64,000 nt of DNA from Amyelois transitella. Lineage: Eukaryota > Arthropoda > Insecta > Lepidoptera > Pyralidae. The notes beneath the pieces were generated by a model that was not told where the DNA came from, did not search any database, and saw only the letters and a list, made by a program, of their open reading frames with translations. Shown here in pieces: positions 11,621 through 41,400 of the stretch. Made by a program: the position numbers and the translations under genes. Within the stretch, counting starts at the first letter, position 1; each line of letters begins with the position of its first letter. The stretch is from positions 2,775,001 through 2,839,000 of the forward strand of contig NC_083534.1 of the NCBI RefSeq assembly GCF_032362555.1. The letters are read 5' to 3'.

Positions 11621-13564
11621 TTAATAAAACAAAAACAAATATTTCCGAATTATATTCATCAATTTCAATCTCTTCTTGTATTTCTTCAATTTATCATTAA
11701 CGCTCATCATTGGTTTCGGCTTCTTATCACCAAAGTGCTTCTTATTCCTACAAGATATCTGCACCAACTTGACGCTAAAAAACTGTTTAAAACATCGTTC
11801 ACAAGTCTGCCTCGCGCCGGCATCACATTTCTCACCAACAGTGCTATAATACAGACAATTAGACAAATTTTTCAAGAAAGACGAACACAAATCACAGATT
11901 TTGATTATTTTCTTTGAAAATACGGGCTTGGAAACATTCCCCTGGTCAGTTTCATCAGCGTCTTCCTTCTCAATGGGAAGTTTATGATAATTCTTCATAT
12001 GTTTATATTTTGATACGTAATTCAAATTGCATTCAGAGCATTTCTTTTGATTTAATTTTGCAAGTGATGTCATGTCCGCGTCCGGGTGACATCTTGAGTA
12101 ATGCTTGCGCTGGTTTTGGGGGTCACAGGCCACATACCAATCACAAATCTTGCAGAGGAATGGGCGACGCCTTTTTGATGCTATGTGTGATGTCTCATGT
12201 TGTATAGCTAATAACCTGAAAACGTAGCAGAATATTTTGTTATTTATTAATCTATCAAAGCTGAACATTACATGTTTAATTGAATGTAATCATCTTCTTA
12301 TGAGTAACATTTAAGAAGATCTTTTTATTAAATGTAAGAGCTAACTCTTGTAGGTGGAGTTAAGGACCATCTATCTCTTTTCTCTGTATTCATTTTTTAT
12401 TTGTTGGTATGTTTGTAATGTTTACTTTTTACTTAATTAGATTGAAATATTTAATTCTTGGTCTTCCTCTTTTTCCCTTTCTCCAAAAAGTATTAAGATG
12501 AACAGACAATTTGCTTACCTATTAGGGAATGTTTTATTACAATATTTACAAGCAACATCCTCCATTTGGATTAAATCCTGGTAACCAACAGTTTTATTCC
12601 TCCATTCCTCCTCACTCTGTTTCTCAATTGCGGCTTCATCGTTTTTGTCAATAACAATTGAACTAATCCAATCCTCAAAGTCCATGCTGACCTTAACATC
12701 AGCCGTCAGATCATGAACCAAATCATTACTACCTTCAATTTCATTGTCGTCTTCAAAAATAAGTCTATTTTGAATTCTATTTCTTTCATTACCATCTATT
12801 AGTTCTTCTTTAACGTCAAACTCTTCTTTAACGTCAAACTCTTCTTTAACGTCAAACTCTTCTTTAACCTTAATAATATCATCGTCAGACTCTATTTCGA
12901 TTATCTCAACACCAACACTCCCGTTTCTAAGTACAGGTTCTGGCAAAATTCCATTTGCCACAGGTGTTATATCAACATCATCACTTTTATGTATTTTGCA
13001 TTCATTTAAATCATCATTTTCATTTAAAACATTATCATTTAAAATTAAATTATTACAATTTTCTAAAATACCTATTTTAGTGTCATTTTTAAGAGATTTT
13101 TTTGAGTATTTGTGATATTTTTTCATGTGTTTCTCTAAGTTTCTTCCTGTTCTGCATTGTCGGTTACATTCTTTACATTTGAAGTATGACTTCCTCATTA
13201 ATGGTATAATTATATGACTTGCATTATGGACTAGGTAGGTATACCTGAAAATTTAATGTTTATAAATTTAACTCTTCAGTTAATATGTGAGCGACAGATA
13301 ATGCACAGGTCACTTTAGAATTAGGCACTAAGAAAAATTATTCGAAATTCCCGAGGAATCGGATTATTTGTTTAACGTATCTCTCAGTAAGTGGGGCAAG
13401 AACCAAAGAAAACATGCTTACTTGTTCCAGAATGCTTCATCGCAAAAGTCACAAGCGTATACTTGGAATGCATAAAGATCATCTTTTCCGTGTTTCTTAG
13501 CATATACAGCTTGTAAATTTTGATCACAACTACTAGACGAAATTCTCGTCCTATGGCCAATCAT
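11621..13564 (-). CDS. C2H2 zinc-finger protein (487 aa, three coding exons)
   Basis: Exons on the minus strand: 13564-13422, 13244-12519 and 12215-11621, with donors GTAAGC and GTAAGC and acceptors ttttcag. The sum is 1464 nt, 487 residues plus stop. Both introns cut inside a C2H2 finger, and splicing restores it: CDFCDEAFWNK/YTYLVHNASH and CKYCNKTFPNR/LLAIQHETSH, each C-x2-C-x12-H-x3-H. A further finger CKECNRQC..KHMKKYH lies wholly in exon 2; exon 3 has CKICDWYVAC..KHYSRCH and an atypical CSECNLNYVSKYKHMKNYH. The middle is acidic and holds three exact copies of KEEFDV (18-bp tandem repeat near 12805-12866), a possible charged linker. Start: the Met at 13564 has context CAAAATG. The six codons between it and the preceding acceptor (IKNHHK) are also open and could finish another finger, so an earlier start is possible. 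Likely a nuclear DNA-binding protein; targets unknown. Confidence 0.85.
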
Positions 13565-14458
13565 TTTGTGATGGTTTTTTATCTGGAAAAATAGAAATGT
13601 CCTACAATTAGAAAAAAGGACTTACTAGAACACAACAATATTTTTGATCACTCACGCACTTGTATTCATATCAAAATATTTATTGCATTCAAATCAAAAT
13701 AATACTTTTAAAGGCATGTTGGTTTAATTAAATTGAATATTTATTTACAATCACAGTTAAAAGAAAAGCTTAAAAAAAAATTGTTTTCCACCTGGCGATA
13801 ACACTTTTTTCATGTTTGTCATTTGTCATTCATTTTTTATCCATATGTCAAAGACCAAGAAGAGAACTTTTTTACTTTGCCACGTAACGAATAGAAATAT
13901 AGTTACGTTACGAACCAAAGATTTTAAAATGTTTATATGTCTGCGATACGAACAATGGCAAAAAGGTTTCAAAGTCTATTAGTTAATATTTAAGTACGTA
14001 TGTACTTAATTGTTGTGTAAATTTAGGTGTCGAGTGGTTCCCGGTACCAATACAAAAAAGGTAATAAAACCACTCTCTCTTTCCCATGAATGTTGTAAAA
14101 GGCGATTAAAGGATAGGCTTGTAAATTTGGGATGCTTCTTTTAGACGACGGGCTAGCAATCTGTCATTATTTGAATCTCAAGTCTATCATTATGCCAAAC
14201 AGCTCAACGTTCCCTTCTATTTATCCCGCAAGGAATATAAACGTGACTATCTGTTCCTGTACGAAATAAACTTAAACGCTTAGTCCATTCAATGAAACTT
14301 TCACTGTCCATCAATGTCAATGTCATATCGTGACACTTGGTGACAGGTACCACAGTGGTACAGCCTAGGCAAACAAAAACAAAATAAATAAAGAATAGAA
14401 CTAATTTTTTAAAGTATCTTCTTACTCTAATAATTTATACTGGATTAATAGGGAAAAC
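13565..14458. promoter_or_regulatory. Shared 5' region between zinc-finger gene and COG7
   Basis: The zinc-finger gene and COG7 start head to head, with 0.9 kb between their start codons. This stretch must hold both promoters and 5' UTRs. A SINE-like repeat A copy (about 14030-14255) lies inside it. No clear TATA box was found; the position is inferred from the gene order. Confidence 0.4.
14030..14255 (+). repeat. Repeat A
   Basis: Forward copy lying between the zinc-finger gene and COG7, some 200 bases before the COG7 start codon. Confidence 0.7.
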
Positions 14459-32400
<17,942 letters not shown>

Positions 32401-32409
32401 GAAAGATAT

Positions 32410-32436
32410 AATAAAAAGTTAAATTTATCAAATAAA
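32410..32436 (+). terminator. Polyadenylation signals of COG7
   Basis: Two AATAAA hexamers at 32410-32415 and 32431-32436 follow the COG7 stop within 40 bases. The short 3' UTR is inferred. Confidence 0.5.
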
Positions 32437-32609
32437 TTAGAAAAGATAGAAAAAGGAGATGATCAGCTTTAAAAACATCTGCATCTTACAAATTCAGAGA
32501 TCACTTTGTCAAGTACGAATTTTTAATTATAAAATTACTATGTATAAGTTTCTGTAAGAAGCATTTCTATATATGTATAATACTTAATAGTACATACGTA
32601 CTAAACTTA

Positions 32610-32885
32610 TTTAAACAAGAGCCAATCTCATTGGCGAAGCGAAGAGTCTAAATCGCGCAAGCAAAGTTTATCGGCGACACTTCGCGCGGTTCTTCGGGCA
32701 TCACACCAGACTAGAGGAAGATCTTCCTATTGGTCGAGCCATAATCATCGCTCCCGCTACGAGTAGTTTTAAAAGCGATCCTATATATTATAGTGTATAA
32801 AGTTGCAATAAAAATTATATTTAAAACACCGGTTGGGTTGTCTCATGGTGGTACTCGTGAGACGGCATTGTATTCAAAGAATTAA
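32610..32885. repeat. LTR-like interspersed sequence
   Basis: This stretch shares blocks with 53925-54125: taaatcgcg, cgcgcggttc, ggcatcacaccag / ggcgtcacaccag and ggaagatcttc. No coding region adjoins it. It could be a solo LTR fragment; its class is a guess. Confidence 0.35.
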
Positions 32886-34601
32886 AGGGTACAATTAACT
32901 TGACTCTTTTATTTAAAACTAGATTTCCTTAGACCGCGGTGTTGCCTTTAAAAAAATCTGCTAATTTCCATTCTGAAGTTTGTTGGTTGTATTAACTCAA
33001 TCCTTGAATAAAAAGATACACTGCACTGCATGTTTATAATATGTAATAATAGGGAAGAAGTTAATACAAGCAACAAACTTCACATTCCCGCGAGAATTCC
33101 TGTAAAACCTCTTTTCATTGAGTTGGCTCATGGTAGGATGATTTTGTTTCAGCAGTCATATGGTACTGGTGACACTAAAAACACTTGGGTTTGTGTGTAC
33201 AACAGCAACGTCAAATCAAGTCAGTGTCCTCCAAAATCCACTTCGTATCACATACATACGTACAACTTTATCCTTTACGGGTAAGACAGAGCAAACAGCC
33301 TCGCAGACGTGATTGGACATGTTCAGTTGCATGGATTGAGATTCAAATAATGAATTTAGCCTATCGATTCATCGCATTATATGACATCCAATGGAAAAGA
33401 GATCGAGTGGTCTAATCTATACAGTGCTAGGAACCACACGGCATGACCACTTGGTATCGTAAAGATTTGTACAATTCAAGAGAAAAAACCCAAATGCTGG
33501 TGTAGTATTTTTATATATTTGAAACAGAATACAAAAGATCTTATTATTGACTTACATAACGTTAATTTTATATAATTATAAAATGGTTTCTTTTTAAAAG
33601 AAAATAAAATTTTATGCATTTGTGTTCTTACTTAAATAACATTTTTTCAAATGCAGAAATGGCAATTTTCTTAAGCAATAATAAACTTTTTAGTTGATAC
33701 ATCAAGTGTGATCACTTAAGACTTCAGTAGTTCAAACGCGTACCCACTCTTTGGTAAGTCTTGCACCAACATTTTATTATCCATATTAACAAAAATAAAT
33801 TCATTATTCTAATAAGGTTAGAGATAGTAGGAAATGTATGTACCAATTGATACATTTCCTACGTTTCCAGTTGTACAAAAACTAATTTACCTATAAATTA
33901 TGGCTAGATTTTGTAATAACATAAACCTACAGTTATCTTAAGTATGAAAAAAATTTAATGTAATAAGAAACTAAAATATTCTCAATATCACTTTATGGTC
34001 AAATTAACAAGTGTTGAAAATTTAGTTATTTTTTGGCACTAGATAACTTATAAGATAAACAGAGCTTTACATTTGTACACTATCTCCTTACATTACAATC
34101 AGTCACTTAAATGAAACATTACACATTTAATGTGCAGCTTATCAAATACGAACAAAATTTTTCCTCAATGAAAAAATAAACTGTTTGTTAACATTAGTAT
34201 CATGGAACATGGTTATTATCCATTATTTAGACATTCATTGTAAATAAATCTAATGATAAAATAGTGCCATTGTACTAGTGTCAATGAATAAAATAATGTT
34301 TTGCATCATCTCATACATATTGAGTGATCACCCTGTGCTCATACAACTTAAAAAAAAAGAAGTCTTTATGGGATGTTGTATTTCAGTTTAAGTGATCATT
34401 TTGGTATGTCATATGTATGATATTCAGACAATTCAACTGATGTTTTATGAGCCACATAAAATGAATGCACACAAGGTCTCAGGGTGTAGGAGTTGGGCCT
34501 ACCTTCAATTTAATTATCCAAATAATTAATCATAGCCTTAAAACTTAGTTCAATTAAATGTTCTAAGCCATAAGTGGAATTAAACTAAAAATAAAATATA
34601 G

Positions 34602-34907
34602 CTAATCATCCCAAATCTCATGATTAGGATCAGTTTCTGGTATGTACTCCTTTTGTAATAATGGTTTCGGAGTTGTCAGATCACCTGTGACCCTTGGGGG
34701 CCTGTTTTCAGGGAACATGGCGAGTTTAGTAGGGCAATCCTTGATGTGGATCTTCATTTCTGCTTCGGTACCCCTGTGAGTAGCATTGTATGGGCATATA
34801 TGAAGGTTAGGGCACTTTTGCTGACACTTCACAATGTGTCCCTGAATACGCGACCGGGGAACCCTGTGGGCCGAGTCGTAGGGACAAGAAACGAAAGGGT
34901 CATCCAT
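34602..34907 (-). CDS. GTSF1-like CHHC zinc-finger protein (piRNA pathway)
   Basis: A single coding exon of 101 residues. Two U11-48K-type CHHC fingers are complete: C8-H14-H24-C28 (starting CPYDSAH) and C38-H44-H54-C58 (starting CPYNATH). This tandem pair with a short acidic tail defines the gametocyte-specific factor 1 / Asterix family, small RNA-binding cofactors of PIWI proteins in transposon silencing. The tail ends EIWDD; one Trp is left, and family members use Trp residues there to contact PIWI. The length suits the smaller insect paralogues. The ATG follows an acceptor (tttcagAATGG). A donor ATGTAAGT at 35020-35025 would give a 117-bp 5' UTR intron. TDP1 starts head to head about 0.5 kb away. 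The family call is firm; which insect paralogue it is cannot be told. Confidence 0.88.
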   Translation of the reverse strand: MDDPFVSCPYDSAHRVPRSRIQGHIVKCQQKCPNLHICPYNATHRGTEAEMKIHIKDCPTKLAMFPENRPPRVTGDLTTPKPLLQKEYIPETDPNHEIWDD

Positions 34908-35419
34908 TCTGAAAATGTTGAAAAAGCTAAGTTTACAACGTGAACTCGAATAGAAGCCGGTATAAATATTTTGAAACCTTCTCCAGAAACTGACTAAAAG
35001 TAGGTTTACAGGTAATGAGACTTACATATTATCTATATCAAACAACAAAGCTCCCCAGATTAGGACTCAAAGAGAAAAAAATATTATTTTATTAGAAGAA
35101 TAATCAAACTTTTGAAATTGTTTTTTCGTTCAAGGAGAAAGAAGGATCTCCGGAGTCTGGACAGTGACAACTGACAATAGACTCCCAAACTTTTTGCTTC
35201 AAATTTCTTTTGCGTGAAGTTTATCGTGTTGTCAATGTCCAAAAAGGCGTAAACTTCACTTCCGTATTTATTTCAGCAGTACGTACGTACCGCCAGCAGC
35301 TGGCTCAACTTTTCGTTCGGTCGGATTTTGTATTATTTTATTGATATGAATTAATTTAGTTTAACACAATTGCTAAATAGTAGTCCATAAGATTGGGATA
35401 ATAAAATAATACTGTCGCC
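34908..35419. promoter_or_regulatory. Shared 5' region of GTSF1-like gene and TDP1
   Basis: Only 512 bp separate the two start codons, so the promoters are compact and probably bidirectional. The GTSF1 side contains a probable 5' UTR intron (34909-35025). No repeat A copy is seen here, unlike in most other gaps of this size in the window. Confidence 0.5.
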
Positions 35420-38400
35420 ATGAACACTCCTAATAAACGTCGAAGCACGATGGAAGGTCTTGTTAGTTTGAAACAACCAATCATTCGTGAATTCTGTTTA
35501 AGTTTGTCGTTATCATATTTATTTATTTCAGATAACAACAAGCCGAAGAGAGTAAAGAAAGAATGTAGTTATGGTGAAAAATGCTATAGGTTGAATCCGG
35601 CTCATTTCCGCGAGTTCAGCCATGCCCATTGTACGTAACATTTGACCTATCGAGAAGTTTGTAAACAAAACTTTTTAAAACACTTTTGTGTTTCGTTCCC
35701 TTGTATATTTCCATGTTACAGTAGCCTTTGTTATTCCTGAAATTTTTCTGACTTTTATAAATATCAAAATTCGTTCAGTAGTTTAAAGTCAACTTTTTAA
35801 TAAAACCAAAAGATGAAAACAATAAATTTTCAAGTCATTTTATATACATACTTATAATCACGTCTATGTCCCTTGCGGGGTAGACAGAACCAACAATGTT
35901 AAAAAGACTGATAGGCCATTTTTTATTTTGTGAACTGTTTCAGTGGAGTCAATCCTGGACAACTACAGTGGTTCCGGAGAATTTCCCATTCCGGACAAGT
36001 ATGTTCACCAAAAGCATATGGTTTCGGATCAACTGAATGTTATTATTGAGAAAAAGTTTTATGAACCAGCTGAAATCCAGAAAAGGTGCGTACCTTCACC
36101 ATTCACCATAAGACAATGTTAATTGTTGTCTGCACCACTCTGAACTGGTCGTTCGTCTAATACTTAGACCACATACATACAGTAGAAAGAGCCAACAGTC
36201 TTGAAAATACGAATGGCCACGTTCAGCTATTTGGCTTAATAGTAGAATTGAGATTCAAATAGAGACATGTTGCTAGCCCATCGCCTAAAAAAGAATCCCA
36301 AGTTTGTTAGTGTATCCTTGGTCGCCTTTTATGACATCCATGGGAAAGACATGGAGTGGTCCTATTCTTTTTTGTATTGGTGCTGGGAACCACATGACAC
36401 TACTACTTAGACCAATATTTTTTTTTTTTCAAAATTGTAAATATCTCAAATACTAATTAACCAATTTTGATGCCTTATGAACTTGAAAACTCAATTTAAA
36501 AATATTACACACGTTTTCATCAAAATCAGGCCAACAGATCTATAGTTATCGTGTTAGAAACATACATACAATAAATGTATTTTTGATCCAAGTTGATTAT
36601 GAGCACAAAACTGTCTCTGTCTCTACTCTCCCTCTACTGTCTTACTCTCTCTCTTGCTTTTTGGTTGTCACAACGTGACAAGCCTTTGTTGAAAGAAGAA
36701 GAAGAAGGAACCATCCCATGACAGAAGTTTTGAGTCTGAACTAAATTTAATCTATTTCTTTATAGCGATAATACAAAACCACAGAGTGATACACCTGAAC
36801 AAAGTAGTTCTAAAGGTACAGGTTATAGTGAAGCTGAACAGCAAGACAGAAAAGTGGTCAAGCCGGAGAGTGATCCTAAAAACGGAGAAAGTACAAGCAG
36901 TAGTTTAAAAGTTGAGAAGTTGAGTGAGAAGAGGAAGTCTCCCACGAACATGGAAAAACAGAGTACTAAATCAAGTGAGTGTATTTTACAAACACACATA
37001 TATATTTGAATCTATTATAATTGTGCCGTTTGGTTCCCGGTACAAATACAAAAAAGAATAAGACCACTCCATCTCTTGCTTCTCTTTCATGGTTGTCGTA
37101 AAGGGCGACTAAGGGATAGGCTTACAAACTCGGGATTCTTTTTTTTAGGCGATGGGCTAGCAACCTGTCACTATTTGAATCTCAATTCTATCACTAAGCC
37201 AAAGAGCTGAACGAGGGTTTCTAGTCATTTCAAGATTACATAATATAACCCAACAGGGTTCATATTGTACCCATTTATAAGCAGTAACTGTAATTCAACT
37301 GATGTACTTTATGACCTATACTAATATACTAATACTAATATATTATAAAGCTGATGAGTTTGTTTGTTTGAATGCGCTAATCTCAGGAACTACTGGTTCG
37401 AATTGAAAAATTATTTTTGTGTTAAATAAACCATTTATCGAGAAAGGCTTTAGGCTATATAACATCACGCTGCAACTTTAAGTAGCGAAGAAATAATGGG
37501 AAATGTGAAAAAAAAACAAGGAAAATTATTCATCCTTGAGGGCTTCAATGATTCCCAAAATAACTATTCAACGCGGACGATGTCGTGGGCACAGCTCGTA
37601 TGCAATAAAGATTTTGAATTGAATTGAATTTTTTCTTTTTAGGCACCGACTACCAACCCATAGTGGAGCCTAGCAGGCGTCCAGAGAGTTTCCTGAAGGT
37701 GGTGCTCCCGAAAGGCAACATGCTGGCCAAGCACGCCGCCAGCGCGCCCTACCACATATTCTACACGACCATAGCGGACGCGAAAGAGACGCACAGTCAG
37801 CCTTACTCTATCACGTTCTTAGGTGAGTTGAATATAGAAGGTTTTATTTGAGGTTTCTCTATTTTTTTGGTTTATTTTTTTTTTCTTTTATTGCACGTAA
37901 ATGTACAACAGACAGATTAAATGTGGCATAGTAACATTTATACAGTTAAATTTACTGATTCACGTGGTAAAAAAACGCATAGTCAACCTTACTATATCAC
38001 GTTCTTAGGTTAGTTGAATATACAACAAGGTTTTATTTAAGGTTTCTGTATTTTTTTAGGTTTTTTTTTTAATTTTATGCACGAAAATGTACAACAGACA
38101 GATTAAATGTAGCATAGTGCTATACATTTGTATTTTGTGCAATGAAGTTTAAATGCCGTGTGGTTCCCGGCACTATTACAAAAAGAATAGGACCACTCCA
38201 TCTCTTTCCCATGGATGTCGTAAAGGGCGACTAAGGGATAGGCTTATAAACTTAGGATTCCTCTTTTAGGCGATGGGCTAGCAACCTGTCACTATTTGAA
38301 TCTCGGTTCTATCATTAAGCCAAATAGCTGAACGTGGCCATTCAGTCTTTTCAAGACTGTTGGCTCTGTCTACCCCGCAAGGGATATAGACGTGATCATA

Positions 38401-41400
38401 TGTATGTATGTATGTAACATTTATACAGTTAGATTTACTGATTCACTAGGTAAAAAGATTTTTAGTTAATAAAAAATTATCCCGTATATGCGAGGGATTT
38501 CACTAATGTGGGAATTACCGAAGAATATGTTACTTCTAAGGATTCTTTCTGCCAAATATCTTCAAATAGTACCTAGTAGTTTCTGAAGAAAATTCATCAA
38601 ATTATCAAAGTAAAAGAATATAAATCTCTTCTTTTCAAGAGCATTGGTTAGTTATCAAACTAATGTACGTAGCTTAGTAAAGAGTTATTGCAACAGTGGA
38701 ATTTGAATTTGTGCACTTTGTATCTGACACGTTATTATCGTTCGTGTAAACTATATTACTGTAAAGTTTCATCCGAATCCGTTCAGTGGTTTTTGCGTAA
38801 TAAAGTAACATACCCAAATGCAAACTATTGAATGAGATTTCAAGAGTATGTCTGCCGGTCCACTTTCAAAATCTCATTAATATCTATTCCCGCGGGATTC
38901 CGGAGCATCATTTCTTCATTGGACAATTTGTTAATGCGTTTCCCCTTTTATATATCACTAGCGACCCGCCCCGGCTTCGCACGGGTGCAAAATTATAAAT
39001 GTTATTATACATAAAAACCTTCCTCTTGAATCACTCTACCTGTTACAAAAAACCGCATCAAAATCCGTTGCGTAATTTTAAAGATTTAAGCATACAGACA
39101 AACAGACTAAAATAGCGACTTTGTTTTATACTATGTAGTGATTACATATTTTAAAGTCCCCCTATTTTCTCTGTCTGTATGTTTGCGGTAATCTCTAAAA
39201 GCAGTGGACGGATTTTGTTCCTGTTTGAAATGTTGAAAAGAGGGTTTTCTGAGGAAGGTTTTTATCTACAAATGCTGCTCATGGGGCGGGTCGCTAGTAG
39301 GTTCTGAGTAAGAATACGTGTGATTCCTTCCAGAAATACTAGACCGCAGTTTGGGTGAACTCAAATGCTCGTTACAAATAAACTTTATGGTCGAAATCGG
39401 TTGGCTGTTGGCGCAGTACTACTTTGCCGGTTACAGCAACAAAAAGCTGACTATACTCTATGGCGAGGAAATGGAAGATTTGAAGACCATTAACAAGAAG
39501 AAGCCGCACGTGGATGCGCATTATGTGTCTATGCCCACTCCATTTGGCAAACATCATACGTGAGGTTTTATTTTAATTACATACATACATATAATCACGT
39601 CTATATCCCTTGCTGGGTAGACAGAGCCAACGGTCTCGAAAAGACTGATAGGCTACTATCTCTGTGCTCACATGCATAAAATCACGCCTCATTCCCGGAG
39701 GGGTGGGCAGAGACTACATATTCCACTTGCCACAATCACTGAATAAAATAGAATTTAATAGATCACTTAAATCTAATTATAACTACTACCACTTCCGAAG
39801 CGCATGTGTAGAAGAAGCGGTGGAACAAACTACACTGCAGCATTTTCATCGGACGTCAATTTACAAATATACGTAGATCTCTTAAATGTGTACTTCTGCG
39901 TACTTCTTTCGCTTTATCCACATTAGTTATTCACTTCATGCAAACACTCTATGCTTTAGTTCCATTAAAATCGGTTCATTAGTTTACATATGAAACTTGA
40001 ATAATTGGAAATAGAAAACTTTTTTTAATAACACGCATACAAACAACGTGCCTACATTGTGCCAAAAGGTCACGAATTTGTTTATGAATTGCATTAGTGC
40101 CATCGCGTTACCACTAGATGGCGCTGATCAAATCACATACAAATTCGCGTTTACTTGCTCGACGCGTTTTATCGAGTGAAACTCGCACTAACCGCTCAGG
40201 TCAAGAGTACCCGAAATCGACGAACTTGCGAATGTGGATGAAGCGAAATAAGTATGCAGGATTGATGTAATTTTTATGTTTGTATGTATGTATGTTTATT
40301 TACGTCTCTTGACAACTAGATGGCGCTGTATAAAGTATTGATCGTAGAGAATGTGCCTTGTGGTTACCGGCACCAGAACAAAAAAAAGAATAGGACCACT
40401 CCATCTCTTTCCCATGGATGTCGTAAAAGGCGACTGAGGGATAGGCTTACAAACTTGGGATTCTTTTTTAGGCGATGGGCTAGCAACCTGTCACTATTTG
40501 AATCTAAATTCTATCGTTAAGCCAAATAGCTGAGCGTGGCCTATCAGTCTTTTCAAGACTGTTGGCTCTGTCTACCCCACAAGGATTATAGACATGACCA
40601 TATGTATGTATGTTTCAGAAAAATGATGATACTGTGCTACGAAGATGGATCTTTGAGGGTAGTTATATCCACGGCAAATCTTTATTTGGATGACTGGGAG
40701 AACAGGACTCAGGGGTAAGTTGAATTTAAAGAATATTTATTGGCTTTATCTATACTAATATTATAAAGCTGAAGAGTTTGTTTGTTTGTTTGAACGCGCA
40801 AATCTCAGGCACTACTGGTTTGAATTGAAAAATTCTTTTTGCGTTGAATAGACCATTTATGCCGTGTGGTTCCCGGCACCAATACAAAAAAGAATAGGAC
40901 CACTCCATCTCTTTCCCATGGATGTCGTAAAAGGAGACTAAGGGATAGCTTTATAATCTTGGGATTCTTCTTATAGGCGATCGGCTAGCAACCAGTCACT
41001 ATTTGAATCTCAATTCTATCATTAAACGTCGTAACAGCTGAACGTGACCTATCAGTCTTTCAAGTCCGCAGGCTCTGTCTACTCCGCACGGGATATAGAC
41101 GTGATAACACGGCCGGATTGATCCCAAAAGATATTCTTAGATTTAATTACATCATATATATATGTACAAGGAAGTATGCAGGGATCGTGGCAAGTGGAAA
41201 GAGGTAGTCTCTGCCTACCCCTCCGGGAAAGAGGCGTGAGTTTATGTATGTATGTATGTATATATATATGTCTTTTAGGCTCTGGTTCAGTCCAAACTGC
41301 CCGGAACTGCCCGCGGACGCTATGCCCTTCGAAGGGGATTCCCCCACCGGTTTCAAGAAGAGCCTGCTGCGGTACCTCAACCACTACCACATGCCGCACT

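Noticed and set aside
11914-12207. Plus-strand frame opposite the zinc-finger gene
   Set aside because: Shadow of the C2H2 exon, which has intact fingers on the minus strand.
34746-34943. Plus-strand frame opposite the GTSF1-like gene
   Set aside because: Shadow frame; the minus strand has two complete CHHC fingers.
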